Shown here piece after piece: positions 54,291-64,000 of a DNA stretch of 64,000 bases (its first letter is position 1; each line of letters begins with the position of its first letter). The position numbers and the translations under genes are program-made. The notes below the pieces were generated by a model. The model made no database searches and was not told the origin of the DNA. It worked only from the letters and a program-made list of their open reading frames with translations. The DNA comes from Pholiota molesta (lineage: Eukaryota > Basidiomycota > Agaricomycetes > Agaricales > Strophariaceae): contig JACGCK010000119.1 in the NCBI GenBank assembly GCA_014925825.1, forward strand, positions 1-64,000, written 5' to 3'.

Positions 54291-56239
54291 ATGGCTCCTA
54301 CCACGCGCAACTCTAATGCCACCTCTGCTGCTTCTACCTCTAAAGGCAATAATATTTCCAAGGCCAAAAATAAGAAGGCTACTGGGAAGAAGGCTACGCC
54401 CACCAATCGTCCTGCCAATTCTATTGATGATGACCCTGCCCATGATCCAGTTCTCTATAAGCAATTTGTTGATTCTTTAAAGAAGAAAGGCAAGAAAGCG
54501 GCTGCCAATGAGACCAACAAAAGGCGCAGGGAACAGGAAGACCAAAGTTTGTAATCCACCTTCTATAATTGCTTCTCTATTACTAACTTTATTTATAGTT
54601 ATCCAGCAGAAGACGGCAGAAATGCTTGAACAGGAAAACACTGATAGTCAGGGTGATGATGAGCCACAGCCACCAGCAAAAAAAAAAGCAAAACGCTCAG
54701 CTGTTCTTAGTGACGATGAGCAAGACCTCGCTGAGAACCTTTCCGACCATGATCCTGACCCTTATTCTGACAACGACAAACAACCAGAGGAAGAAGAGAT
54801 CGAGTACGAACCTGAGCAAGAGCAAGAGCAAGAGCCCAACATGGATGAAGATGACCAGGACAAAGAGGACGATGGAGATGTAGGGTTCGAAGAAGATGGC
54901 TTCCCAGACATTGGCAATGGCGTATAGTTTTTATCATTTATTATTGTGCCTATCTTTATTGATATACTTTTAGATGTCCTCAAGCATGTTTACGCCCAAA
55001 TCCACAACCCGTCGCTCTCGATCTTGATATGCTTCAATTGGGGCCACCTCTTCTACTACTTCTAGGTCCTTGGAGACTGCTACGTCGACCAGCTTAACTG
55101 GCAAGGTCAAGCGCAGTGATTTCCCTCCTAATGTCGTTCTGCTGGCAGATAGTGCAAAAAACCTCATTCGAACAAGGGTTTGCTTTGGTGACTGGGTCCT
55201 TGAATCTGATCCTCGAAAACAAGACTGGGTCTGGGGGATTATCAATGACTGCCCAAAGACGATGAATCCATCATCTCAGACAAGTGCTAATCAAGCCCTC
55301 CAGCTCCTTTCATCTCCTTCCCAGCAAGTCCTTCGCTCCAAACTGGTAACTTATGTATGAAGTCATCTTATCTATGTATATTTACTAATATATCTATTAA
55401 ACATCTAGGTGAGCTATGGAAAGGGCGCACTTTTCAACTCAATTGTTACCAAGGCACGTCAACGCATTGTTGGACACTATGGCTTGGATGGAAATATGGA
55501 TAGCATTATTGAAAAGGTCGAGTGGCTATTAAATGCATCACACTTTATCTATGGTGAGCTCAATCTCAAGGTACAAAAATTCTTTCTTATATCTACAGTC
55601 AATAATTTGTTTTTCTATTCAGGAAAAGACGTATGATGCTAACAAGCCATTCGGAAATCCTATCATTAAGGAGCTCATCCAGTCGATTTGGTTCAACACA
55701 GCGAAATCCAAAGCTGATGTCGGTACGGCTATACGTATGATGAAAGAAGCTCAAATCCCTGTTTCGATTGTATTCATAATTGTTTCTGCTGTGAGTTTTA
55801 CTTTGAATTCTCTCATTCTTTATTTTAATTCTATGCTTTTAGATTGAGCACAGTATCGGAGAATACAAAGCAGGCGTCGAATCTCAAATGCCTTTCAAGG
55901 AGCTACAATTGTGCAACCGGTATTGTACTATTATTATCTTTGTTAACCTTTATACTCACTTGCTTACCACCAGATACAAATATCATCAAGCGACCTGGAA
56001 AGGATTACAGGCTCGATCACCTCGCTGGGCTGAGGCCTATCCAGCTACATTCTTCAAGATTATATCGTAAGCTTCAAGTATTATTCTCTGCTAATATAAG
56101 CTTACGCTTTGGTTCTAGAAAATCATGCAACCTTGGTAGTATCATTGATGACGAGAAGGATGAAAATGTTGAAGATATCCAGGATGTTGTTGGAGCAAAT
56201 TTGGACGCTATCGTTGATGAGGGACGCAGTATATTTTGA
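54291..56239 (+). pseudogene. DUF6532-like protein gene, 8 exons, one in-frame stop
   Basis: Exons 54291-54546, 54599-54921, 54974-55345, 55409-55570, 55623-55790, 55843-55919, 55974-56066 and 56119-56239 join in phase. The N-terminal part is basic (SKGNNISKAKNKKATGKKAT), then very acidic (EEEIEYEPEQEQEQEPNMDE). The C-terminal ~200 residues (GKGALFNSIVTKARQRIVGH, EKTYDANKPFGNPIIKELIQ, AIEHSIGEYKAGVESQMPFK) resemble the Agaricomycete DUF6532 domain, function unknown. Codon 18 of exon 3 is TGA (55025-55027), likely from CGA (Arg). No alternative acceptor restores frame, so the gene is probably dead unless that exon is skipped. It lies 150 bp downstream of the TET/JBP-like gene on the same strand. 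Confidence 0.6.
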
Positions 56240-56885
56240 ATATCTGATTTCTTTCATCCTTTTTTTTATTGTTTTTTTATATGCCATAGATTTGTTATAG
56301 CTTGCTTTGGATTGCCCTAGAGAACCCTATGTTATTCTGCTATACCCTTGGTTGAATAATATTGAATGATTTGATGATTATAATTCTATCTAAGGAGATT
56401 TATGGTTTCCCAGCATCACCCAAAGCTGTCCCAGAATGTCCCAATCTATTCTAAGGATTAGTTGAGCACACCTTGAGTATAGGGATTTCTGCTTCAAAAC
56501 ACCTACAAAATAGTAGATTGCTTTAAAGCTACTTTGGGCTGTCCTAGAGTATCCTAGAATTAGTTTAAAGCTACTTTACAATGTCCTAGAATTTCAAGGC
56601 TATCCTAAGACATCCTGGAAGCATTCCAGAGCTGCTCTGGGATATCCTAAAAATTTCAAGGCTATCCTAAGATATCCTGGAAGCATTCCAGAGCTGCTCT
56701 GGGATATCCTAAAATTTTTGATCTATCCTGGAGGCATTCCAGAGCTGCTCTGGGATATCCTAAAGATTTTGATCAAAGTGACTTCTTCCTCAGAGCGCGC
56801 AAAGCTCCCTGGCTGCCCTTCTGCCCTGGCTGCCCTAGGGCACCCTAAAGTGCCTTAGGTACCTTGAGGTACCTTGAGTCCATAA
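56240..56885. repeat. Minisatellite-bearing spacer
   Basis: A 62-bp unit containing gcattccagagctgctctgg followed by gatatcctaaa is repeated at about 56620, 56682 and (shortened to 50 bp) 56732. Related looser words (ctatcctaaga, tgtcctagaat) extend upstream to about 56400. The end (56800-56880) holds short GCCCTGGCT and ACCTTGAGGT duplications. No gene. Confidence 0.65.
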
Positions 56886-57115
56886 GTGTTTTTCCTGATG
56901 ATGAAGGTTTCACCTGGGATACATTTACTGCACAATATCCAACTGTCCGCGACCAGCACCGACAGTTGCTTTTGGTATGCCTGCATTCTCTCTATCATCA
57001 ACGCTCAGAGCTCCTCTGACCAAGGACCCCTACTCAGCGATGCCATCCTGATAAAACTGTTGGAAAGCCTGAACACTGGAAGTCTCTTTGTGATGATTTC
57101 ATTAAAGTTTTGAAT
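56886..57115 (+). pseudogene. Scrap of a mobile-associated coding sequence
   Basis: One frame reads VFPDDEGFTWDTFTAQYPTV followed by RDQHRQLLLVCLHSLYHQ, hits a stop, then resumes as CHPDKTVGKPEHWKSLCDDF followed by IKVLNEKK. The W..F...YP...D..RQLLL...HPDKT.G.PE.W...FI..LN pattern is one I associate with genes near KDZ/TET loci in mushrooms. It ends about 45 bp before the left inverted repeat of the next element. Confidence 0.4.
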
Positions 57116-57310
57116 GAGAAAAAAAAGAGCATTTGGCGCTAGCTATTGTGTTACTTTGTAGCTTACAGCTCTTTTCACATCGCTTGGCACTAAACGTCAT
57201 TTTTTGATGAAAACCAAATATTTGGACTTCGTGAATTTTGGGCCTCGCTGTTACGCTGAGGCTCGCTCACTTCTCCCCATTGTCCATATTTCCTCTACGT
57301 CAATACTATT

Positions 57311-58849
57311 ATGCCTTCTAAGCAATACAAGTCAGCTGCTCGTATCATGGATACCGACTCTGAGCTAGAGAACTCCGAGTCCGACAATCTAAGCGACATG
57401 TATCTCTCAGATCATGCTCAACCATCACCAAGAAACTTCGAAGCCGAGACACCTCAGCCTGAAGACGATATACCAGATAATGAAGCGAGAATACCGAAAC
57501 CACCAACCCCTCCTGCTACTGACATTCGAAAAGCTCAACGCAAGCGAAAAGCTGTTGAACAAGGTCAGAATAGCATTCAAAACATGAGTATATGCGCTGA
57601 CAGATATACTGTAGCTGATGACAAGGTGCCTGCAAGGAACCTTACATATATTCTCGGTATCCTCTCGCTGGAAGAGCTCAAGAAACCTGCTTCTAGGCAA
57701 GAAGCGAAGACGACTTCACTCAGCCTTGGTTCTGATGAGCCTTGGGATACTCTCAAAGCCCAGCTCCTCGTGAAAATCGATCAAATCCTCAAGCCAGCCA
57801 AAATCAGCTTCAGCGACTATGAAGCCAAGTACCACATTCTACGAGTGCTCCCAAAGCCGGGTCTTGAGCTTGAAGATGAGCAGCAGTATCAAGATCTGGT
57901 TCAACGTTCGCAAGGCATCAAGGGAAACACCCCAACAATCAACATCTCTATACGGCAGCGTTCATGTCAAGCGGAGGGGTCTGATGCAGCTGCGAAGGAG
58001 AATATAGAAGTGGTTGCGGGGTCTCAGGCCACAAAGGGCAACAAGGTGGGTTATATGCTTGCTTCCCCTGCTTCGAGCTTCACATTGTGTTTGACAGCGG
58101 ACTCGTCGAGATCCAGAAACTCTTCCAGGAAACATTGCAAAGAACAAGAACATACAGCTCTTGCAGGAACAGTGGAAGTGTCCAAAGCATCAACAGACAT
58201 GTGTTGGAGTCTATTGCTTTCCCGACCCAGATAGTGATGAACATTTGCCATTGAATCATGAGCGCCTGGATTGCTGGGCTTCGGCAATGGTAAGCTTCTC
58301 TTCCCGCTCTTCACTGGCATTGATCATTATGGCAACCAGCTCAAAGATGACGATTCCGCAACACTGCAGAAGCCGCCGAATCACAAACTCTTTGACATGA
58401 AGCGGACTGCCCTCTCACCAGCTCTTCAACGCCGGCTTGACAACCAGAATCAGAAGAATACACCTCTTGCACAGGCGCCGCCTCCGCCGTCGGTAATCAA
58501 TTTCAATGTCAGTAAGGATATAGCCGATCTCTTTCGACATGGCTCGACTGCGCCCGCACCTCCTGGACCTGCACCATTGCCGGCACCACTTGCTGCAAAT
58601 TATGTCCCTGCCGACTGTCCTTTTCTTCTTGCTCCTGCTCGCTCTCCTGGTCTTGATATGCCTCTCAGTGCTTTCTGCATCTTGTACGAGCTAGGAGATG
58701 CTATACTGAAGCGTCTCGAAGATAACTGCTTCACAAAATCAAGCGCCCTTCGGTTCATCACTATTCAGGAGCTCAAGGACATGGGATTCCGTCTAGGAGA
58801 AATTGCTGCGCTTCGAGTTGCTGTCGATTCTTGGTCTCTCTGTCTTTGA
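57311..58849 (+). CDS. Transposon accessory protein with Cys/His motif and SAM-like tail
   Basis: Exons 57311-58045, 58098-58289 and 58340-58849 join in phase to 478 aa, starting MPSKQYKSAARIMDTDSELE. The N-terminus is acidic and Pro-rich. The middle has a Cys/His cluster (WKCPKHQQTCVGVYCFPDPD, then HLPLNHERLDCWASAM) that could bind zinc. A linker PPPPSVINFNVSKDIADLF leads to a ~65-residue C-terminal helical domain (ALRFITIQELKDMGFRLGEI) of the shape of a SAM domain, usually a protein-interaction module. I recognise it as a multicopy, unnamed Agaricomycete family. Here it lies inside the inverted repeats of a DD34E transposon, convergent with the transposase, so it is probably transposon cargo or a transposition cofactor. 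Confidence 0.65.
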
Positions 58850-58936
58850 TCGTATAAAAGCTTGTATTTGAGTCAAACTACTGATTAGAGTGTATGTATG
58901 CACGATTCCTTATGCTAAAAACCTATAGAACTGTCT

Positions 58937-59971
58937 CTAGAAGTAGCCTGAATGCATAAAATAACCTTCCGCATCATCTGGTGTGATAATATCAAGCACT
59001 TCGTACATATCCCAGAGCATTCCATCACCATTATCATGTTCCTCTGTCCTTAGGTAGTAATCCTGATGACGCCGTAAGAAATGCTTGATTTTTGAAAATG
59101 CTTCTTCGATAGGATTCAAGTCAGGGGAGTATGGTGGAAGGTATTCAATACGGACACCGAAACGGTCTGCAATTTCCAGGATGCTGTCGTCATGATGTAT
59201 CTGTGCATTATCCATTACAAGGACGCTGAGAGGTCCGGGATAAGCGCTACACTTTGGCATCTGCAAAAAGCGGTCAAATTTCGTGAAAATAGATCCAAAA
59301 AAGTGTTTCCTTACAACAACAGACTCCATAAACGCGAAGAATGTCTTCTTCGTGAAAGAGCCTTTGACAACTGTCCCCGAAACCATACCGTCAAGTGTGA
59401 GTAATCCCTCGATAGATGCTCGGCACCCTCGCACAAAGCGCTGCTTTTTGCATGCCCGAGTACCAGCTTTGGAGCGCCCATATCGACGACTGACAGACCG
59501 AGCATCTTTCGAAAGCTCATCCAGAAATCCAATCTCTTCTGGCGCATACTGGGCCATTCTGCCAATGAAGTCAGCACGCCTGTCCTCATTGCGCTCCATA
59601 GCAATGACTTTGAGCTTCTTGCGGCTCATTCCAGCACGTTCGAGCTCTCGATGGATGGTGACGTAGTGCAGGGAGATAAAACGATTGGTTTCGAGAAGGC
59701 ACAGAAGCTCGTCAAGGAAGTAATCCGGGTTCTGACGAACTAACTCCAGGAGATGGCAGATATCATCGTAATCCAGCTTGCGATTTCGACCTTGAAGGGT
59801 GGTTTGGGGCCGTACAACATCTCCTGTAGTTCTCCATAGCTTCAGAATGCGATAGAATGTACGCTTTGACATTCTGCAGCAGTCAAGAATATCATACAGT
59901 GATAGAATGTGACGTTCATACAGGCGGATAGCAGCCACCTTGACATTACGGCTGATGGATCTGTATGGCAT
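58937..59971 (-). CDS. IS630/Tc1-like DDE transposase
   Basis: Single exon, 344 aa, starting MPYRSISRNVKVAAIRLYER. An N-terminal paired helix-turn-helix region (DILDCCRMSKRTFYRILKLW; FISLHYVTIHRELERAGMSR) would bind the inverted repeats. The catalytic triad is visible: D in IGFLDELSKD, D in SVLVMDNAQIHHDD, and E in YSPDLNPIEEAFSKIKHF, with exactly 34 residues between the last two (DD34E). Length and motifs are normal and there is no stop or frameshift, so it may be active. It should catalyse cut-and-paste transposition of the element at 57161-60149. Confidence 0.9.
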   Translation of the reverse strand: MPYRSISRNVKVAAIRLYERHILSLYDILDCCRMSKRTFYRILKLWRTTGDVVRPQTTLQGRNRKLDYDDICHLLELVRQNPDYFLDELLCLLETNRFISLHYVTIHRELERAGMSRKKLKVIAMERNEDRRADFIGRMAQYAPEEIGFLDELSKDARSVSRRYGRSKAGTRACKKQRFVRGCRASIEGLLTLDGMVSGTVVKGSFTKKTFFAFMESVVVRKHFFGSIFTKFDRFLQMPKCSAYPGPLSVLVMDNAQIHHDDSILEIADRFGVRIEYLPPYSPDLNPIEEAFSKIKHFLRRHQDYYLRTEEHDNGDGMLWDMYEVLDIITPDDAEGYFMHSGYF

Positions 59972-60149
59972 GGTAGTAATGTATCATATCAAAAGACGGA
60001 GGGACTGAAAGAATGGGGAACAAGGGAAGGAGTAAAGCGCTGATGGTGCGGACATTTGGCCAAACAAGCAAAAATTCGATGAAGTCATAGTTTTGGTGTG
60101 TTAAAAAAAAATCGCACAAGTGTCATCATTTTTGCAAACAGCTGTAAGC

Positions 60150-61592
60150 CAATTTGTACTTTGCTCAGTGTATCAGAGGACATTGCCGGATTAAATGTCT
60201 CCATTGATGTGCACAGACAAGTAAAGATGCTCAGCATCAGCACAAGAGGTCACAGAGCGCTCATGGCTGCCTGCAACATTCACAGATGTGATACTGCCAA
60301 GATACCACCTCCCAGGTTATGTCTCCATGCCGCCAAACAGCCAAACACTGCAAGTGCAGTGTCCGTTGTACGAAGAGACGGTGATGGGGTGAAGACGACG
60401 CATGAGTGCTGAGTGCCGATGACGACGACTTCTGTGGGCAGGGATGCAGCGAGGAGCGGGTGCGGGTGCTAGTTTGACGGTTCGACGCGGACGACACCTC
60501 GGATACGTCAGGAGCCCATCGTCGTCGTCGACGGCCAAAGCACACGCTCTCGCCTTCATTGGGAATGTTGTCTGGGGGTCAATGTGTGTGATGGAGCCGC
60601 TGTGCAGGACCAACAGCGGTGCCCAGCCACCCCTTGCAGCGAGCCGCGCTCTGCTCATGCACGAGCGTGTCGGATATGGGCGCACGGGGCAGGTAAGCGG
60701 CGAAGCAACGTTCTAAGCGGCGAAGCAACATTCATGCCCTGCCGTGCAAATGCTGGCTACGCTGTCGTCAGGACCTGAAGATCATCACAATGGGGGAAAA
60801 CATACTGTATATGCGGCCCCGCGTTGTTGGCAGCCCACTGTCTTTCACCTCGTACATCCCCATCCGTTCCATCCAGGATTCGGGTGAGTTGCTAGATCCC
60901 GGGCAAGACGAGTGTGGCAATGGCGGGGCTCCGTTGTTGTTGGTTGTCACTTCGTCTTGTCATCGCCATCGGAGGGGAACTGACATGGCATGCCCCGGGC
61001 ATGGGTTGGTTTCACATACGCGGAGGGAGTTCGTTCGCTTTGGGTGTACAGGGGACTCATAAAAAGAAATGGAGTCAGATGTTGAAACAAGATATGCCAA
61101 ACAACGAGCCCAGGCGTGAGCTCGAGTTGTTTGGAAAGCCAGGACGCACCTTTGCAGAACTTGGGATCCAACAGAGCAGTGGGAAGGCACACCCCGCCCA
61201 TGCCATCGATAAGCGTGGCCCCTAGCGACTGGAGCCCCGCACATAGAAGCCCAGAACGGCATAAGCGGTGCTTGAGCTTATGCCGCATGCCAGAGGACGG
61301 CTGTATCTGTGATGGGCCCAGCGATGGCGATGGTCGAAGGTGGAGGATGTAGTTAGGCATTAAACAAGAAACATTGAGTGTCAGTCGATTGAAACTTGCG
61401 GAGTTTGAAATAAGCCGGTACTACAGACAATGAATGGCCGCCTGTAAGTCGAGGGGTCTATAGCTAAGGTACAATATGTATATAGAATGAAAGCTATTAT
61501 TTTACTCTACAATAATATGTACTTTAACAATCTCTCTGAGAAGTATTTGAGGGTAAATGACAATACGAGATGTTCTGCAGCCCATGGTGGCT
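60150..61592. other. Spacer between two transposon genes
   Basis: No convincing gene. 60301-60390 is directly repeated at 63546-63627 (starting gata(c/t)cacctcccag and ending gtgatggggt). A short tandem aagcggcgaagcaac occurs near 60698-60731. GC-rich open frames on both strands around 60450-61360 lack motifs. Possibly part of a larger repeat carrying the integrase gene downstream. Confidence 0.4.
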
Positions 61593-61638
61593 GTGCGCTT
61601 ATTCAGCTGGTTCCAGAACCAGCTGAATAAGCACGCAC
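61593..61638. repeat. Hairpin with 17-bp perfect core arms
   Basis: gcttattcagctggttc (61597-61613), loop ca, then its exact reverse complement (61616-61632). A further gtgc/gcac pair follows after a one-base bulge. About 255 bp upstream of the rve-transposase start. Confidence 0.75.
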
Positions 61639-61892
61639 TGTATATTACCTTGCTCAATTCCTTGGTCAGTGTAGCCTGAATGTATATTATAACACTAGAA
61701 ATATATTAAGTTTTGGATTGTATAAAGCTCTGTCTATTCAGATTTTCTTAGAATAACAGCCAAATGAGGATAAAGAGCCAAAGGTGTCGCGCCAATGTTG
61801 CGTATAAGTATCCCACGCAGCGGCCGGTCCAAAATTATACCGCAATTTTACCCTCTACACACTTCAGACCATACTCTGCCAGACACCCCGCA

Positions 61893-63533
61893 ATGTCAAT
61901 AGACGCAGATGACGTCCAACTATTCCTTCTTCATTGTGCAGAAGTTCTAAAGGAGGGACGATTCGTTCAACAATCTCTGCCAAATGTGGAATCCTCTCGC
62001 GTTGAACGAGTTCTTCGCCAGATCTATGCCGTCCATGGCTTTCTTGAGAGGCTTGATGATCCATGGCTAACAAGAGACGACATCTCTCCATTAATTTCTC
62101 TACTGATCGAAGTATCCACACCCCTTCAAATTTGGCTTGATCGGCCTCGTACCACCCCAAATATCCGTGTACCACAAACCTCCACAGAAGGGCCCGGCAG
62201 ACCACGATTCATCATCAATTTGGAACGCGCCATGGAGCTACATGACATGGGACTCTCTTGGGCACAGATAGCCAAAGCAATGGGGGTTAGCCGAAGAACA
62301 CTATATTACCATTTTGATGCTGCTGGTATATCGACCGCTCGGAGACCATTCACAGAAATTAGTGACGATGATCTGAACACATTGGTGCTTGACATATCTC
62401 AGAGGCATCCCTTGTCAGGTTCTGTCATTGTTCGGGGGCACTTAGAATCAATTGGTGTTCATGTTTCTGCTGTACGGGTTGAAGAGAGCCTCCGACGTGT
62501 GGATGCAATTGGTGTCGATCTTCGGTATTTAAAGTTTTTGCACTCTGATTCATTATATTATACTTATTGGTTTCGACACTAGATGGAAGGGTGCAATTAA
62601 GCGAAGAGTCTATAAGGTTCGAGGCAGCAATGCACTTTGGCATCATGATGGAAATGAAAAACTACGTCCTTGGGGTTTCTATGTGCACGGTTGCATCGAT
62701 GGTCATTCACGGCTAGTCATTTATCTGAAATGCTCGAATAACAAGAGGGCGATTACAGTGGAGGGGTTTTTCATGGTTGCCGTTGGGATATACGGCTGGC
62801 CAAGTCGCATAAGGGGGGACTTTGGAACCGAAAATAATGGGGTTGAAAGACGAATGAATTTACATTGGGGTGTGGCGCATCATGCATATTTGCGCGGAAG
62901 GTCTGGAATGAACTTTACTGCTGAATAATTTACTGATATTATCTTAGATCAATTCACAATGTTCGTATCGAACATCTTTGGCGTGATGTGCGAAAAGACA
63001 CACTTGAATTCTTTCGAACGATATTCTTATACCTGGAAGAAATACGCTTGCTCGATATGGAATCTCCAATCCACAGAGTGTGTCTGTTTTTGACATACCA
63101 CCCTCGTATTCAACATTCTCTCGATGAAACGGTTGCCTCTTGGAATCTTCACAAGGTGCGGACAGCTGGGAACAAGTCACCTCTCGCTTTATATCAAATT
63201 AGCAGAGAGGAAGCAATGAATGCCGGGTACTGGACAGGTGATCCCGGTGACCCAGTCGATGAAGCTCTTCATCCAAACTATGGAGATGATCAGGACGAGA
63301 GTTTTCCACCGGCAGACGAGATTGAGACAGATCCACCAGAGCCTGATTATGCTGGCTTCGCCGATGCAGGAAGGGAAAAGGACGCAGGTATCTATGTGAA
63401 TGGCGATGAAGAACTGGAGGCAGCACGGAGCTGTTTGGATGATATAGACTTTGAACAGGACGATGGAAATTTTGGAATTGATGTTTACTGTAGTGCTGTT
63501 ACCAAGCTAACAGCGTTGATGGGCAGTTTGTAA
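61893..63533 (+). CDS. rve-type integrase-core transposase, 3 exons
   Basis: Exons 61893-62524, 62583-62900 and 62948-63533 join in phase to 511 aa. After an N-terminal helical region there is a helix-turn-helix (GPGRPRFIINLERAMELHDM, then SWAQIAKAMGVSRRTLYYHF) and an integrase core: D233 in NALWHHDGNEKLRPWG, D290 in SRIRGDFGTEN, E325 in HNVRIEHLWRD. IDGHSRLVIYLKCSNNKRA and TYHPRIQHSLDETVASWNLH are typical of an integrase-core family widespread in fungi and animals. The tail is acidic (DDQDESFPPADEIETDPPEP). No stop or frameshift. The intron boundaries restore family motifs exactly (DLR|WKG and GR|SIHN). An in-frame ATG at 61764 is an alternative start. No reverse transcriptase or gag is nearby. 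Confidence 0.8.
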
Positions 63534-64000
63534 ATAAACCAATGTGATATCACCTCCCAGTTTGCATCTCCACGCCGCGAAACACCGCAAGTGCAGTGTC
63601 CGTTGTACGAAGAGATGGTGATGGGGTTCTGGTGGTAAGTGGTGAAACACAGTTCATGCGCATGGGGCGGTCGTGCTGGGTCAGACTCTGGCGGCGAAGC
63701 ACCGACAGCACCAAGCCCTCATTCGGTCGATTGTCCCAGCGAACACAAAATGTGGTGTCTGCACTGTCGCCGCTTGTGTCACGGGTGTGTCTGGCTGAGA
63801 CTTGTTCTGAGCGGCCGTCGGGCTCCTATAGCATCGAGCTCCCTCAGCCTCCCAGCATAGAAACGACAGGTATGCCTAGAAATGACAGGGGCCTGTTAGT
63901 GGGGATTGTGTGCAAATGTTATTGGGGCGCACCTTGCAGATTTCCTGTATTGGGAGAACTGGAAAGGGTTAGTAGAGCGTAAACTGGGAGCACACTGTTA
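63534..64000. other. 3' flank with a direct repeat, no gene
   Basis: 63546-63627 repeats 60301-60390. After it come GC-rich sequences with gcggcgaagca words also seen near 60698. Open frames to the window end lack motifs. Confidence 0.4.

Larger units (their letters stand above)
57161..60149. mobile_element. Two-gene IS630/Tc1-like (DD34E) DNA transposon
   Basis: Candidate terminal inverted repeats GCTTACAGCTcTTTtCA (57161-57177) and its reverse complement with two mismatches (60133-60149) enclose two convergent, apparently intact genes: a plus-strand accessory gene (57311-58849) and a minus-strand transposase (58937-59971). Only about 90 bp separate their 3' ends. The expected TA target duplication is not evident on the right side, so the exact ends are tentative. 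Confidence 0.6.

Noticed and set aside
60301..63627. Reading the direct repeats as LTRs of a retrotransposon
   Set aside because: They are only ~85 bp, lie at unequal distances, and no reverse transcriptase, protease, RNase H or primer-binding site is present; the enzyme is an HTH-integrase-core transposase.

Overview
The window looks like an accessory, repeat-rich stretch of an Agaricomycete (basidiomycete mushroom) nuclear genome. Genes are split by many 42-65 bp GT-AG introns. The families present (expanded F-box/LRR proteins, HAM1-like proteins, Agaricomycete multi-pass membrane proteins, a Plavaka transposase, a TET/JBP-like dioxygenase, a DUF6532-like protein) are typical of that class. 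I cannot name the species. No rRNA, tRNA or CRISPR was seen.

Left half (1-33.7 kb): a birth-and-death gene cluster. Five intact F-box/LRR genes of one family (8165-6717, 11948-10488, 15892-17349, 21974-20508, 33257-31794) have uniform proteins of 482-488 aa. A frameshifted member lies at 29975-31437, a divergent frameshifted relative at 4205-5660, and C-terminal scraps at about 20338 and 26267. Interleaved are two opposite-facing, eight-exon F-box/zinc-binding paralogues (19789-17566 and 27084-29531), two copies and one tail of a membrane protein gene (2417, 24811, 26439), and at least six decayed HAM1-like fragments. Five of the six main-family genes share a ~30-bp promoter/leader element.

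Middle (33.4-43 kb): a phased array of ten TACACATGT-type palindromes, a second MITE-like element whose core matches the one at 5849-6584, then a Plavaka-type transposon locus: a split companion gene (35998-37262, +), the transposase (40640-37513, -, four exons, 986 aa) and a small basic-protein gene (41696-40830, -). A 26-bp-arm hairpin and a decayed coding segment follow.

43.4-57.1 kb: a 4.7-kb fold-back structure with ~1.9-kb near-identical arms, each built from two ~676-bp tandem units. Then two related intron-containing tandem repeats (117 and 110 bp), an apparently intact nine-exon TET/JBP-like 2-oxoglutarate/Fe(II) dioxygenase gene (51033-54137), a DUF6532-like gene with one in-frame stop (54291-56239), and a coding scrap ending near 57115. 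TET/JBP genes are known to have expanded together with KDZ/Plavaka-class transposons in mushrooms, so this block is probably cargo or a relic of such elements.

57.1-64 kb: a ~3-kb IS630/Tc1-like (DD34E) element bounded by candidate 17-bp inverted repeats. It carries the transposase and, convergently, an intact three-exon accessory gene. Next comes a separate three-exon gene for an rve-type integrase-core transposase (61893-63533), flanked by ~85-bp direct repeats.

Exon boundaries were inferred by hand from splice sites, phase and paralogue comparison. All family names rest on recognised motifs, not on a database search.
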